Shown: positions 48,659 through 55,842 of the stretch, piece after piece
Layout of the letters: each line of letters opens with the position of its first letter
Numbering within the stretch: the first letter of the stretch is position 1
From: Parahaliea mediterranea
GTDB lineage: Bacteria; Pseudomonadota; Gammaproteobacteria; Pseudomonadales; Halieaceae
Direction: 5' to 3'
DNA: 64,000 nucleotides
NCBI RefSeq assembly: GCF_003402235.1
Contig: NZ_QEWO01000001.1
Location: 310,001 to 374,000, forward strand
Made by a program: the position numbers and the translations under genes
Notes under the pieces: generated by a model
Databases searched by the model: none
Told to the model about the DNA's origin: nothing
The model's input: only the letters and a program-made list of their open reading frames with translations

Positions 48659-48976
48659 ATGCTGGGGCCAGAGGCATTTGACCGCGAGGGCTTTCTGCGC
48701 AACCTGCAAGACTGGAGCCCGAGCGTAGCCGAACAGATTGCCCGCGCCGAGGGTATCGAACTCGGCGAAGGCCACTGGGAAATCCTGCACCTGCTGCGCG
48801 ACTACTATGCGCAATTCGACTCATCACCGGCCATGCGCCCTCTGGTAAAATACTGCGCCGCGAAACTCGGTGCGGACAAGGGCAAGAGCCTGTATCTGCT
48901 GTCCCTGTTCCCCGGTTCGCCCGCCAAGCTCGGCAGCAAGATCGCCGGGCTCCCGAAACCCGAAAACTGCCTCTAG
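48659..48976 (+). CDS. tusE: TusE/DsrC-family sulfur carrier
   Basis: 105 residues. DsrC fold with DREGFLRNLQDWSPSVAEQIA (read as GFLRNLQDWS), GHWEILHLLRDYY, MRPLVKYCAAKLG and the flexible C-terminal arm GLPKPENCL with the sulfur-carrying Cys at position 104. Only one Cys is in the arm, as in TusE, not the two of dissimilatory DsrC. It hands the persulfide to MnmA. It is in the same operon as tusDCB. Confidence 0.92.
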   Translation: MLGPEAFDREGFLRNLQDWSPSVAEQIARAEGIELGEGHWEILHLLRDYYAQFDSSPAMRPLVKYCAAKLGADKGKSLYLLSLFPGSPAKLGSKIAGLPKPENCL

Positions 48977-48988
48977 GAGGCGCTCAAC

Positions 48989-50014
48989 ATGCCCCCAGCC
49001 CCGCTCGCAGCCGTTGCCGCTGAGCATCCTTTTGCGCCTTTTGTCCGTATTCTCGGCAAGGGCAAAACCGGCACCCGCTCGCTGACCTTCGACGAGGCCA
49101 GAGCGGCCTTTGCCATGATCCTGCGCAACGAGGTGGAACCGCTGCAACTCGGGGCGTTCCTGATGCTGCTGCGGGTGAAGGAGGAATCCGGGGCGGAGCT
49201 GGCTGGCTTTGTGGCCGCCTGCCGCGACTGCATGGTGCCCCAGGCCCCGGCCGGTGGCGCCGACCTCGACTGGTCCACCTACGCCGGCAAAAAGCACCAG
49301 CACCCCTGGTACCTGCTGGCCATTCTGCTACTGACCCAGGCCGGCTACCGGGTGTTCATTCACGGCGCCGGTGGCCACACCGCCGGCCGGCTGTACACCG
49401 AACAAGCCATGACACAGCTGGGCCTGCCGGTGGCAACCAACTGGCAGCAGGTGCAGTCGCAGTTGGATAACAGCGCCCTGAGCTACCTGTCACTTCAGAC
49501 CTTCTGCCCCGGCCTGTACGACATCATGCAGCTGAAGCCACTGCTGGGCTTGCGCTCGCCGGTCAATACCTTCGCCCGCATGCTCAACCCCCTGCAGGCA
49601 CCGGCCAGCATCCAGAGCATCTTTCACCCGGCCTACGCCGCCCTGCACCGCGAGGCAGACCAGATCTTGGGCCAGAGCGCGTCGCTGGTATTTAAGGGCG
49701 ACAGCGGCGAGATTGAAATCAAACCCCAGGCCAATACCAAGCTGCTGTTGCAGCGCGGCGGCGTCGCCAGCGAGGCCACCTTCGAGCGCGCCCTGGATGA
49801 GCGCGTGGCCCCGGTTGCCCAGCCGAACGTAGCGCCTGTGCGCGCCCTGTGGCGTGGCGAGGCGCATCACGCCTACGGCGAGCTGGCCACCCTGTCCACC
49901 TGTGCCGCCGCCCTGATGCTGCTGCAACCAGCGCTCGACCAGCACGGCGCGCTGGCCGAGGCCCGGCGCCTGTGGCAGGCGCGCGACGTACGGAGGCTGC
50001 CGCCATGCCCCTGA
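48989..50014 (+). CDS. ybiB: TrpD2/YbiB-like nucleic-acid-binding protein
   Basis: 341 residues, ATG behind AGGAGG. Anthranilate phosphoribosyltransferase fold (GAFLMLLRVKEES at about 53; HGAGGHTAGR at about 129-138 instead of the catalytic KHGNR-type site). YbiB/TrpD2 proteins lack TrpD activity and bind single-stranded nucleic acids. In E. coli ybiB is LexA-linked; no SOS box was seen here. It follows tusE by 12 nt and overlaps trmA by 10 nt, so all six genes from tusD to trmA may be one transcript. Confidence 0.85.
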   Translation: MPPAPLAAVAAEHPFAPFVRILGKGKTGTRSLTFDEARAAFAMILRNEVEPLQLGAFLMLLRVKEESGAELAGFVAACRDCMVPQAPAGGADLDWSTYAGKKHQHPWYLLAILLLTQAGYRVFIHGAGGHTAGRLYTEQAMTQLGLPVATNWQQVQSQLDNSALSYLSLQTFCPGLYDIMQLKPLLGLRSPVNTFARMLNPLQAPASIQSIFHPAYAALHREADQILGQSASLVFKGDSGEIEIKPQANTKLLLQRGGVASEATFERALDERVAPVAQPNVAPVRALWRGEAHHAYGELATLSTCAAALMLLQPALDQHGALAEARRLWQARDVRRLPPCP

Positions 50015-51105
50015 GTGCAGTTGCCCCGGAACGTTACGAGAGCCTGCTGCAGGAAAAAGTCGCCCGCGTCGGCGCCTTGCTGGCGCCCTTTGAGCCGCCG
50101 GCTCCGGCGGTGTTCCACTCGCCACCGGAGGGCTTTCGCATGCGCGCGGAATTTCGCATGTGGCACGACGGCGATGACCTCGACTACGTCATGTACCGTC
50201 GCGACGACCCCAAAACACCGGTGCCCATTCATCATTTTCCCATTGCCTGCGAGCGCATTCAGGCCCTGATGCCCAGGCTGCGGGACAGCCTGCGCGATAG
50301 CAGCGTGCTGCGCCGCAAGTTGTTCCAGGTGGAGTTTCTCAGCACCCTGGCCGGCGACACCCTGGTCACCCTGATCTACCACCGCCGGCTGGAGCAGGAC
50401 TGGAACGATGCCGCCCGTGCGCTGGCACAGGCGCTGGATATCGTCATCGTGGGGCGCAGCCGCAAGCAGAAGGAAGTGCTCAGCCGGGACTATGTAACAG
50501 AGTGCCTCCCGGTGGCCGGGCAAACACTGCACTACCGCCAGTACGAGCAGGCCTTCACCCAGCCCAATGCGCGGGTCAACATTCACATGCTGGAATGGGC
50601 AGTGTCCTGCGCCCAGGCTCTGGACGGTGACCTGCTGGAGCTGTACTGCGGCAACGGCAACTTCACCCTGCCGCTGGCGGGCTGCTTCAACCAGGTGATA
50701 GCCACCGAACTGGCCAAAACATCGGTGCGCGCCGCACGCTGGAACCTGGCCCAAAACCAGGTGGACAACGTGCAGATGATTCGCCTGTCAGCCGAGGAGG
50801 TCAGCCAGGCCATGGCGGGCGAGCGGGTGTTTCGCCGGCTGGCGGATTTACCCAAGCCCCTGCAGGACTACGACCTGCGCACCGTGTTTGTCGACCCGCC
50901 ACGGGCCGGCCTGGATGTAGCCACCGAAGCCATGGTCTGCGGCTTCGACCACATTCTCTACATTTCCTGCAACCCACTGACCCTGGCCGAGAACCTGCAC
51001 ACCCTCCGCCGCAGCCACCGCATCGAGCGCTATGCCCTGTTCGATCAGTTCCCCTACACCGACCACATGGAGTGCGGCGTGCTGCTTAGCCGCCGCCCGG
51101 TGTAG
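50005..51105 (+). CDS. trmA: tRNA (uracil-54-C5)-methyltransferase
   Basis: 366 residues from ATG 50005 with CGGAGG, inside the end of the preceding gene. FRMRAEFRMWHDGDDLDYVMY is typical of TrmA (read as MRAEFRMWH). The SAM-binding motif is YCGNGNFTLPLA (about 216-227), followed by DPPRAGLD (about 297-304), the nucleophile Cys in ISCNP (about 322) and the general-base Glu in HMECG (about 356). It makes ribothymidine in the T-loop of tRNAs. Confidence 0.95.
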   Translation: MPLSAVAPERYESLLQEKVARVGALLAPFEPPAPAVFHSPPEGFRMRAEFRMWHDGDDLDYVMYRRDDPKTPVPIHHFPIACERIQALMPRLRDSLRDSSVLRRKLFQVEFLSTLAGDTLVTLIYHRRLEQDWNDAARALAQALDIVIVGRSRKQKEVLSRDYVTECLPVAGQTLHYRQYEQAFTQPNARVNIHMLEWAVSCAQALDGDLLELYCGNGNFTLPLAGCFNQVIATELAKTSVRAARWNLAQNQVDNVQMIRLSAEEVSQAMAGERVFRRLADLPKPLQDYDLRTVFVDPPRAGLDVATEAMVCGFDHILYISCNPLTLAENLHTLRRSHRIERYALFDQFPYTDHMECGVLLSRRPV

Positions 51106-51168
51106 CGCTATACTTACACAGTGCACCGCTTACCGTGCACCGCAGGTTTTCAGCATAAGGAATGCGTC

Positions 51169-51453
51169 ATGTCACTGGTCAAATTGTCTGCCGCCGAGGT
51201 TGAACAAATGCTGGCGTCACTGCCCGACTGGGGTATCGACCAGCACAAGCTCTACCGCCACTTTGTGTTCAGTAATTTTGTCGATGCCTGGGGTTTCATG
51301 TCGCAGGTGGCACTGCTGGCCGAGACGGCCAACCACCACCCGGAGTGGTCCAACGTGTACAACCGGGTGGAAATCCACCTCACTACCCACGATTGCGATG
51401 GCATCTCCGAGCGGGATTTTGCCCTGGCGAAGCAAATCAACAGCCTGCTCTGA
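51169..51453 (+). CDS. phhB: Pterin-4-alpha-carbinolamine dehydratase
   Basis: 94 residues from ATG 51169 with AAGGAA. The PCD signature runs through [18 protein letters not shown], here as [10 protein letters not shown], then HLTTHD with the catalytic His pair and Asp. It dehydrates 4a-hydroxytetrahydropterin after aromatic amino acid hydroxylation, or acts in cofactor repair. No phenylalanine hydroxylase gene (phhA) is nearby, so the partner is not known. It has its own leader with TATACT upstream (about 51110). Confidence 0.93.
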   Translation: MSLVKLSAAEVEQMLASLPDWGIDQHKLYRHFVFSNFVDAWGFMSQVALLAETANHHPEWSNVYNRVEIHLTTHDCDGISERDFALAKQINSLL

Positions 51454-51495
51454 ACCAGCAAGCGCCCTGCCCCGCGTGCCCCGGCACCGGCCCCG

Positions 51496-52425
51496 CTAAC
51501 AGCGGATGCCAAAGGCCAGCAGGCCCCGGCCCAGCACCTCGTCCAGGCGCTCGCCGTCACCTTCGTTGACCTCCAGGGCCTTCAGGCCCAGTTCCCGGTA
51601 ACACTCGCGCCGGCGCAGCCGGGCAGACAGCTCGCCGCCCTCCACGTTGCTGTCCCAGCAGTCGATATAGACATTGCCGCGCGGCAGGTAGAAGTCGGCG
51701 TAGAGCGGCTCTTCGCAGGGCAGTGCCCGGTGATGGGCATGCACCAGTTGCGCCAGGTAGAGCCAGTCGCACACTTGCCGCTGCAGGTTGGAATTGAGCT
51801 GGTGACCATCCAGCGCAGAGCGCGCGGCGGCATCAGCGGCGGCAAACAGGTCTCGCTCGATGGCCTCGTCATCCTCACCACTCTCTACGCCACCCGCTGC
51901 GCCTTCCCCGGCTGCTGCCGGCAACTGGCCGGCGGGTAGCAGGCGCGACAGCTCGCGCTGCACCACCGGGTGATCCACAATTTCATGGGGCCAGGTCACG
52001 TAGAAGGTGCCGTTGTTTTCGCTTTCGGCCTGCTGCCCGCCCCAGGCCTGGCCGAGATCGGTCAGCTCCCAGCCGAGGATGCTGTGCTGCTGCAGGCCGA
52101 TTTCCGCCAGCGCCCGGTTGATGCTGCGGGCGTGAACGCCGGGGAAAAAGCGCCGCAGTGAGGCGGCGGTCATGCGCTGGTTGGATTCAATGGCGCTGAG
52201 CAGCGGATGCTCCACCAGCGCTGCCGGCCACACAATATACCGCCCGAAGCGTTGGCTGTTGCGGTAGCTGCCGCCTTCGTACTCGCCCTTGGGGGTGAGC
52301 GTCCAGTTGTCTGAGCGGCGCTCAATCCAGCCATAGTCGCGCAAGGTCACAAAGAGTTGCTGCAGGGGCAGGTCCAGCGCCTTGGCCAGGGCCGTGGTGG
52401 ACAGTTTGTCGGCGGCTTCGCTCAC
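51496..52425 (-). CDS. Winged-helix protein with a nuclease-like C-terminal domain (unknown function)
   Basis: 309 residues from a GTG at 52425. Two winged-helix-like segments are visible: STTALAKALDLPLQQLFVTLRDYGWI (about 9-34, read as LAKALDLPLQQLFVTL), as in phage antirepressor KilAC-type domains, and MTAASLRRFFPGVHARSINRALAEIGLQ (about 84-111). An acidic, low-complexity linker follows (about 165-190). The C-terminus (about 235-309) has YADFYLPRGNVYIDCWD and RRRECYRELGLKALEV, reminiscent of the D-x(n)-D/E-x-W pattern of Vsr/DUF559-type PD-(D/E)XK folds. DNA binding and cleavage are inferred, not shown. It lies 7 nt after the dUTPase-like gene. Confidence 0.65.
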   Translation of the reverse strand: MSEAADKLSTTALAKALDLPLQQLFVTLRDYGWIERRSDNWTLTPKGEYEGGSYRNSQRFGRYIVWPAALVEHPLLSAIESNQRMTAASLRRFFPGVHARSINRALAEIGLQQHSILGWELTDLGQAWGGQQAESENNGTFYVTWPHEIVDHPVVQRELSRLLPAGQLPAAAGEGAAGGVESGEDDEAIERDLFAAADAAARSALDGHQLNSNLQRQVCDWLYLAQLVHAHHRALPCEEPLYADFYLPRGNVYIDCWDSNVEGGELSARLRRRECYRELGLKALEVNEGDGERLDEVLGRGLLAFGIRC

Positions 52426-52432
52426 GCGTGCA

Positions 52433-53083
52433 TCAGGCTCCGTTCAAGGTGCGGTAGCGTTGTTCCAGGGCGCGATACACCTGATCGGCAAAATCCGCCG
52501 CGCCTTCGTCCAGCGCCGCCATCAACTCCACCAGGTGCTCATTGTCTTCCCGGCCCTGCCAGTTCTTGATGTAGCTGCCGTCTTTGTAGCCGTTGTCCTG
52601 GCGGAAAAAATTGAGCACGTTCTTGCCCACATAGGCGCTGTACAGAGACTGGAAATCCAGCCCCGCCGCCAGCATCAAATCCCAGAAGCGCGACACGCAA
52701 AAGCCCTTGCTTTGCAGGGCGTGTTGCGCCAGCGCCTCGGTGGCCTCGCGCACATCCAGCGCGCGCGGTGTGTAATCCGCCACTTCCGCCGCGATGTCCG
52801 CGGCCATGTCGGCAATCAGTGCGGCATCGTCGCCATCGCGGCCGGTGCCGGGGGTAAACAGGGCCGACAGGCCAAAGTGCCAGATGTCGATCACTTCCAG
52901 CCGCACCTGCTCCATGTCCGGCTCCTGCTTCTTCCACCACTTGTAACCGTAGTGTTCGATGAGCTCGCCGCATTCAATCCAGATGGCGCGATACCACGCA
53001 AAATTCTGCTCAATCCAGTGCGCATGAATCCGGGTGTTCATCCGATGCTGCATGGCCAGCATGTTTTCCAGTGCCTGTTGCAA
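52433..53083 (-). CDS. All-alpha dUTPase-like NTP pyrophosphatase
   Basis: 216 residues from a TTG at 53083 preceded by GAGGT; an in-frame ATG at 53131 is the alternative, with less family-like residues in between. The dimeric dUTPase pattern is present: a long helix with IECGELIEHYGYKWWK (about 37-52; the E-x3-E metal motif) and EVIDIWHFGLS (about 63-73; E-x2-D), then KNVLNFFRQDNGYKDGSYIK (read as VLNFFRQDNGYK) near the C-terminus, which resembles the nucleotide-binding lid. It would hydrolyse dUTP/dUDP to dUMP. It sits in a same-strand row between a channel and a winged-helix gene. Confidence 0.8.
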   Translation of the reverse strand: MQQALENMLAMQHRMNTRIHAHWIEQNFAWYRAIWIECGELIEHYGYKWWKKQEPDMEQVRLEVIDIWHFGLSALFTPGTGRDGDDAALIADMAADIAAEVADYTPRALDVREATEALAQHALQSKGFCVSRFWDLMLAAGLDFQSLYSAYVGKNVLNFFRQDNGYKDGSYIKNWQGREDNEHLVELMAALDEGAADFADQVYRALEQRYRTLNGA

Positions 53084-53152
53084 AGTGTTACCTCGTTGGT
53101 GCGATGAAGGCTGCCCGGCAGCCGTCAGCATAGCAGCTGCCGGGGCCCCGGC

Positions 53153-54403
53153 TCAGTCGTCTATGGCGGCCCAATTGCCGGGGATGTTGTCCTCCACCAG
53201 TTCATTGATACTGATGCTGATGATGTTGTGATCCTGTCCCACCTCGGCGGCGAACAGGGATTCCTTGCTGCTTCGAGCGATTACCATGGACAGTGGGTAT
53301 TTGCGCCGCAGCCACAGGGCGGTGCGCAGGTTGTCCTCTTCGCGCCCGGTGCCCAGTACAAACACCGTATTGTCGCCGCGCACTTCCACCGCGTCGCTGA
53401 CCTGGCGCCACACTTCCGGGTGGGAGATATCGCCATCGTATATCTCGCGCCGGTAGCTGCCGGAGAACGCCATCTGCTCATCGGCCACCAGCACCCGCCG
53501 GCGGGCGTCCCTGTCGATGATGAAGACGGTGGCCAGTTCGTCGATGGCGCAGCGCTGCAGCTCTTCAAGGATGGTCTGCCCGAAGCGGCCGAAGCCGGCG
53601 ATGATGACCACATCCTTGGAACGGGTATCGCGAAAGTGCTGGATCATGTGGCTGCGCACCAGGCCGGCGGCGGCCAGGTGATAGGTGTTGAAGGTTTCGC
53701 ACTGGCGGGCCACCCGGGTATCGGACATGGCGCGCATAAAGCGCAGGTTACCGCAGTGAATCACCACTCGCGAGCCAATGTCCGGCTGCTGCCTGAGCAA
53801 TTTGCTGGCGGCCTCGTAGCTGCGCAGGCTGTTGTCATCCAGCAGCAGGATTTTGCGCGCCCGGTGTACCTTCAGCTGGTTGAGGCAGAACTCGTGGGTG
53901 ATATCACCGATCATCACCAGCGCGTCGAAGCTGTGCTTGAACTCGTCGGTCACCGAGCTTTCAAAAGCGGTGTCGCTTACCACCACCACCGGCACTTTGG
54001 GGTTGCGCTTGCGCAATACCCTCAGGTAACTGAAGGTCAACTCCCCGTGCCCCACCACCACGATATGGTCCTGCAGGCGGCGGTACTGCCAACGGCGCGG
54101 CGCAATGGCCTTCAGCAGTGCTTCAATCAGTGTCGACGCTGCAAGGATGGGGGCACCAAAAAACGACAGCCACAGCAGGATGCGCGCCGGTAGCGAGCCC
54201 CCCTGGGGTGTGCCAAGGTCGGCGCCCCCCACCACAAACAGGGTCAGGGCGTAGTAGGCTTTGCTCAGCAGGGAACCTTCGGCCACCGCCGGGCGTTCGC
54301 TGACCGTCACGCCAAGTTCAAAGGCCACAATGGCCCCCACAAAGAAAAACAGCGCGCCGGCGGTGCGCCAGGGGAAACGTCGTCTTATTTGTATGGGTTG
54401 CAT
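53153..54403 (-). CDS. Two-helix ion-channel-like protein with two RCK/TrkA-N domains
   Basis: 416 residues. Two membrane helices (about 14-34 and 73-95) flank a pore-loop-like segment (about 47-66) that reads YYALTLFVVGGADLGTP. The normal K+ filter TVGYG is replaced by VVGGAD. The cytoplasmic part has two Rossmann RCK/TrkA-N domains, with HIVVVGHGELTF (about 112) and VVIIAGFGRFGQTI (about 259), and IIDRD and GDISHPEVW consistent with nucleotide binding. Overall this is a 2TM-RCK channel or channel-like sensor. Potassium selectivity is doubtful because of the filter. It starts 46 nt before the DUF2894 stop on the same strand. Confidence 0.75.
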   Translation of the reverse strand: MQPIQIRRRFPWRTAGALFFFVGAIVAFELGVTVSERPAVAEGSLLSKAYYALTLFVVGGADLGTPQGGSLPARILLWLSFFGAPILAASTLIEALLKAIAPRRWQYRRLQDHIVVVGHGELTFSYLRVLRKRNPKVPVVVVSDTAFESSVTDEFKHSFDALVMIGDITHEFCLNQLKVHRARKILLLDDNSLRSYEAASKLLRQQPDIGSRVVIHCGNLRFMRAMSDTRVARQCETFNTYHLAAAGLVRSHMIQHFRDTRSKDVVIIAGFGRFGQTILEELQRCAIDELATVFIIDRDARRRVLVADEQMAFSGSYRREIYDGDISHPEVWRQVSDAVEVRGDNTVFVLGTGREEDNLRTALWLRRKYPLSMVIARSSKESLFAAEVGQDHNIISISINELVEDNIPGNWAAIDD

Positions 54404-54449
54404 GGCGTCGCGAAAAAAAGGCCAGCTTAGCGGCGGTGGCCCGGCCCGT

Positions 54450-55223
54450 CTATGGCGGGCTCAGCTTTTCGAGATACAGCAGGGTGTTCAGCCAGGCCAC
54501 AAAGCGCGCACTGGCCGGGGCGGATAACTGCTGCATGTTCGCCAGCGCCCGAGTGGCGAGTTTCTGCGGGTTCAGTGGGCCGGATTCCTCGGGTGCTTCT
54601 GCCACCGAGTGCGCCAGCAGTTGCTCGGCGCCGCTGCGCTGCATGCGCTGCCGATAGGAGCGCGCCGAGCGCAGTTCACCCCCTTCCACTGCCAGCCCGT
54701 ATTCCGCCATCAGCTGCTGCTCCTGCTGGCGCAACTGCGCCTCCAGCGCGCCGCTGTCTTGATCCAGCGGCGAATCCCGGTGGAGCGCTTCAATCTGCAT
54801 GACCAGTTCCGCCAACGGCCCCGGTGCGCGGGCCGCCGCCTGCCCGCGCTGCAGGCGCGCCAGCGCGCGCCGGTCCCAGTGCTCCAGCGCGGTGTTGATT
54901 GCAGGCACCAGCGCCGGCGCCTGCTGGTGCAGCGCCTGGGCCTGAGTGATCAGGTCTTCCCGCGCGGTGGCCAGCGCATCGGCAAACTGTGCCAGCGCCT
55001 GCCGGGCGCGCTCGCCATACCACTCGGCCAGGGGGCCTTCTGCCAGCTGGCAACGCGTGATGAGCCCGCTGAGGTAGGCAAAGCCCAGCGGGTCCAGGCG
55101 CTGGGCACCAATGCGCTCCAGCAGCGCCAGGGCGACGTCCAGCGCCATGGCGTCAAGGTCCGGCAGCGGCTCTGGCAGGTGCAGGCCGGCTTCGGGTGGC
55201 GCGCTGCCCGGTTCAGCTGTCAC
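54450..55223 (-). CDS. DUF2894 protein, fourth gene of the DUF3348-DUF802 motor-like operon
   Basis: 257 residues from a GTG at 55223 that overlaps the OmpA-like stop by 11 nt. It is predicted mostly helical and cytoplasmic, with no signal or membrane helix. The first third (about 20-60) contains LDVALALLERIGAQRLDPLGFAYL, here read as ALLERIGAQRLDP; the end has RARSYRQ-like basic residues and FVAWLNTLLYLE, typical of DUF2894 (PF11445). Function is unknown. The family is known to me mainly as the last gene of this four-gene cluster in proteobacteria, so it probably interacts with the motor-like membrane complex. Confidence 0.75.
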   Translation of the reverse strand: MTAEPGSAPPEAGLHLPEPLPDLDAMALDVALALLERIGAQRLDPLGFAYLSGLITRCQLAEGPLAEWYGERARQALAQFADALATAREDLITQAQALHQQAPALVPAINTALEHWDRRALARLQRGQAAARAPGPLAELVMQIEALHRDSPLDQDSGALEAQLRQQEQQLMAEYGLAVEGGELRSARSYRQRMQRSGAEQLLAHSVAEAPEESGPLNPQKLATRALANMQQLSAPASARFVAWLNTLLYLEKLSPP

Positions 55224-55842
55224 TGTTTTTCAACTTGGGCACCGGTGCCATTTCAACCCGGCGATTGCGGGCCCGGCCGGCTTCGTCACTGTTGGCGGCA
55301 ACCGGCTGTTGCTCGCCGAAGGCGGAGGCAAATACCAGCGACGCCGGCATGCCCTCTTCTATCAGCGCCCGGGTCACGGTCAGCGCCCGCTGGGCCGACA
55401 ACTCCCAGTTGTCGTCAAAGTAGCGGTTATCGCGCTGTATCGGCAGGTCGTCGGTAAAGCCGCTCACCATCAGCAGTTCCTCCCGCTGGGCCAGGTAATC
55501 CTGCAGTGGCCCGGCCAGGCTGGCCAGCAGCGAGCGCCCCTCGGCCTGTAAATCGGCCGAGTTCAAGGCAAACAGCACACTGCCGGAAATACCAATGCGA
55601 CCATCGCGCAGCGAAATGCGCCCCTCGGCCAGGGGGCCTGCCAGCGCGTCTTCAAGTTGCTGGCGGCGCTGTTGTTCCACCTGGCGTCGCTCGGTTTCCT
55701 GGGCCAGGTCCCGGGCCAGTTCCAGCTGGTAGCCAATCACCCAGACCAGAATCAGCACAAACACCCCCACCAGGGCAGCCATCAGGTCGCCGAAGATGGC
55801 CCATACAGGGGTTTCTGTATTGCTGTCCTGCAGGTCGCTCAC
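55213..55842 (-). CDS. OmpA/MotB-type stator protein
   Basis: 209 residues from a GTG at 55842 overlapping the DUF802 stop (GTGA). One membrane helix (about 14-38) begins with WAIFGDLMAALVG; Asp19 is placed like the proton-carrying Asp32 of MotB and the equivalent Asp of ZorB, ExbD and TolR. A short coiled-coil linker (about 40-75) leads to a periplasmic OmpA-like peptidoglycan-binding domain (about 83-200; LFALNSADLQ, VSGFTDDLPI, NWELSAQRA, NRRVEMAP). It should anchor the DUF802 channel to the cell wall and couple ion flow to motion. Confidence 0.88.
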   Translation of the reverse strand: MSDLQDSNTETPVWAIFGDLMAALVGVFVLILVWVIGYQLELARDLAQETERRQVEQQRRQQLEDALAGPLAEGRISLRDGRIGISGSVLFALNSADLQAEGRSLLASLAGPLQDYLAQREELLMVSGFTDDLPIQRDNRYFDDNWELSAQRALTVTRALIEEGMPASLVFASAFGEQQPVAANSDEAGRARNRRVEMAPVPKLKNSDS

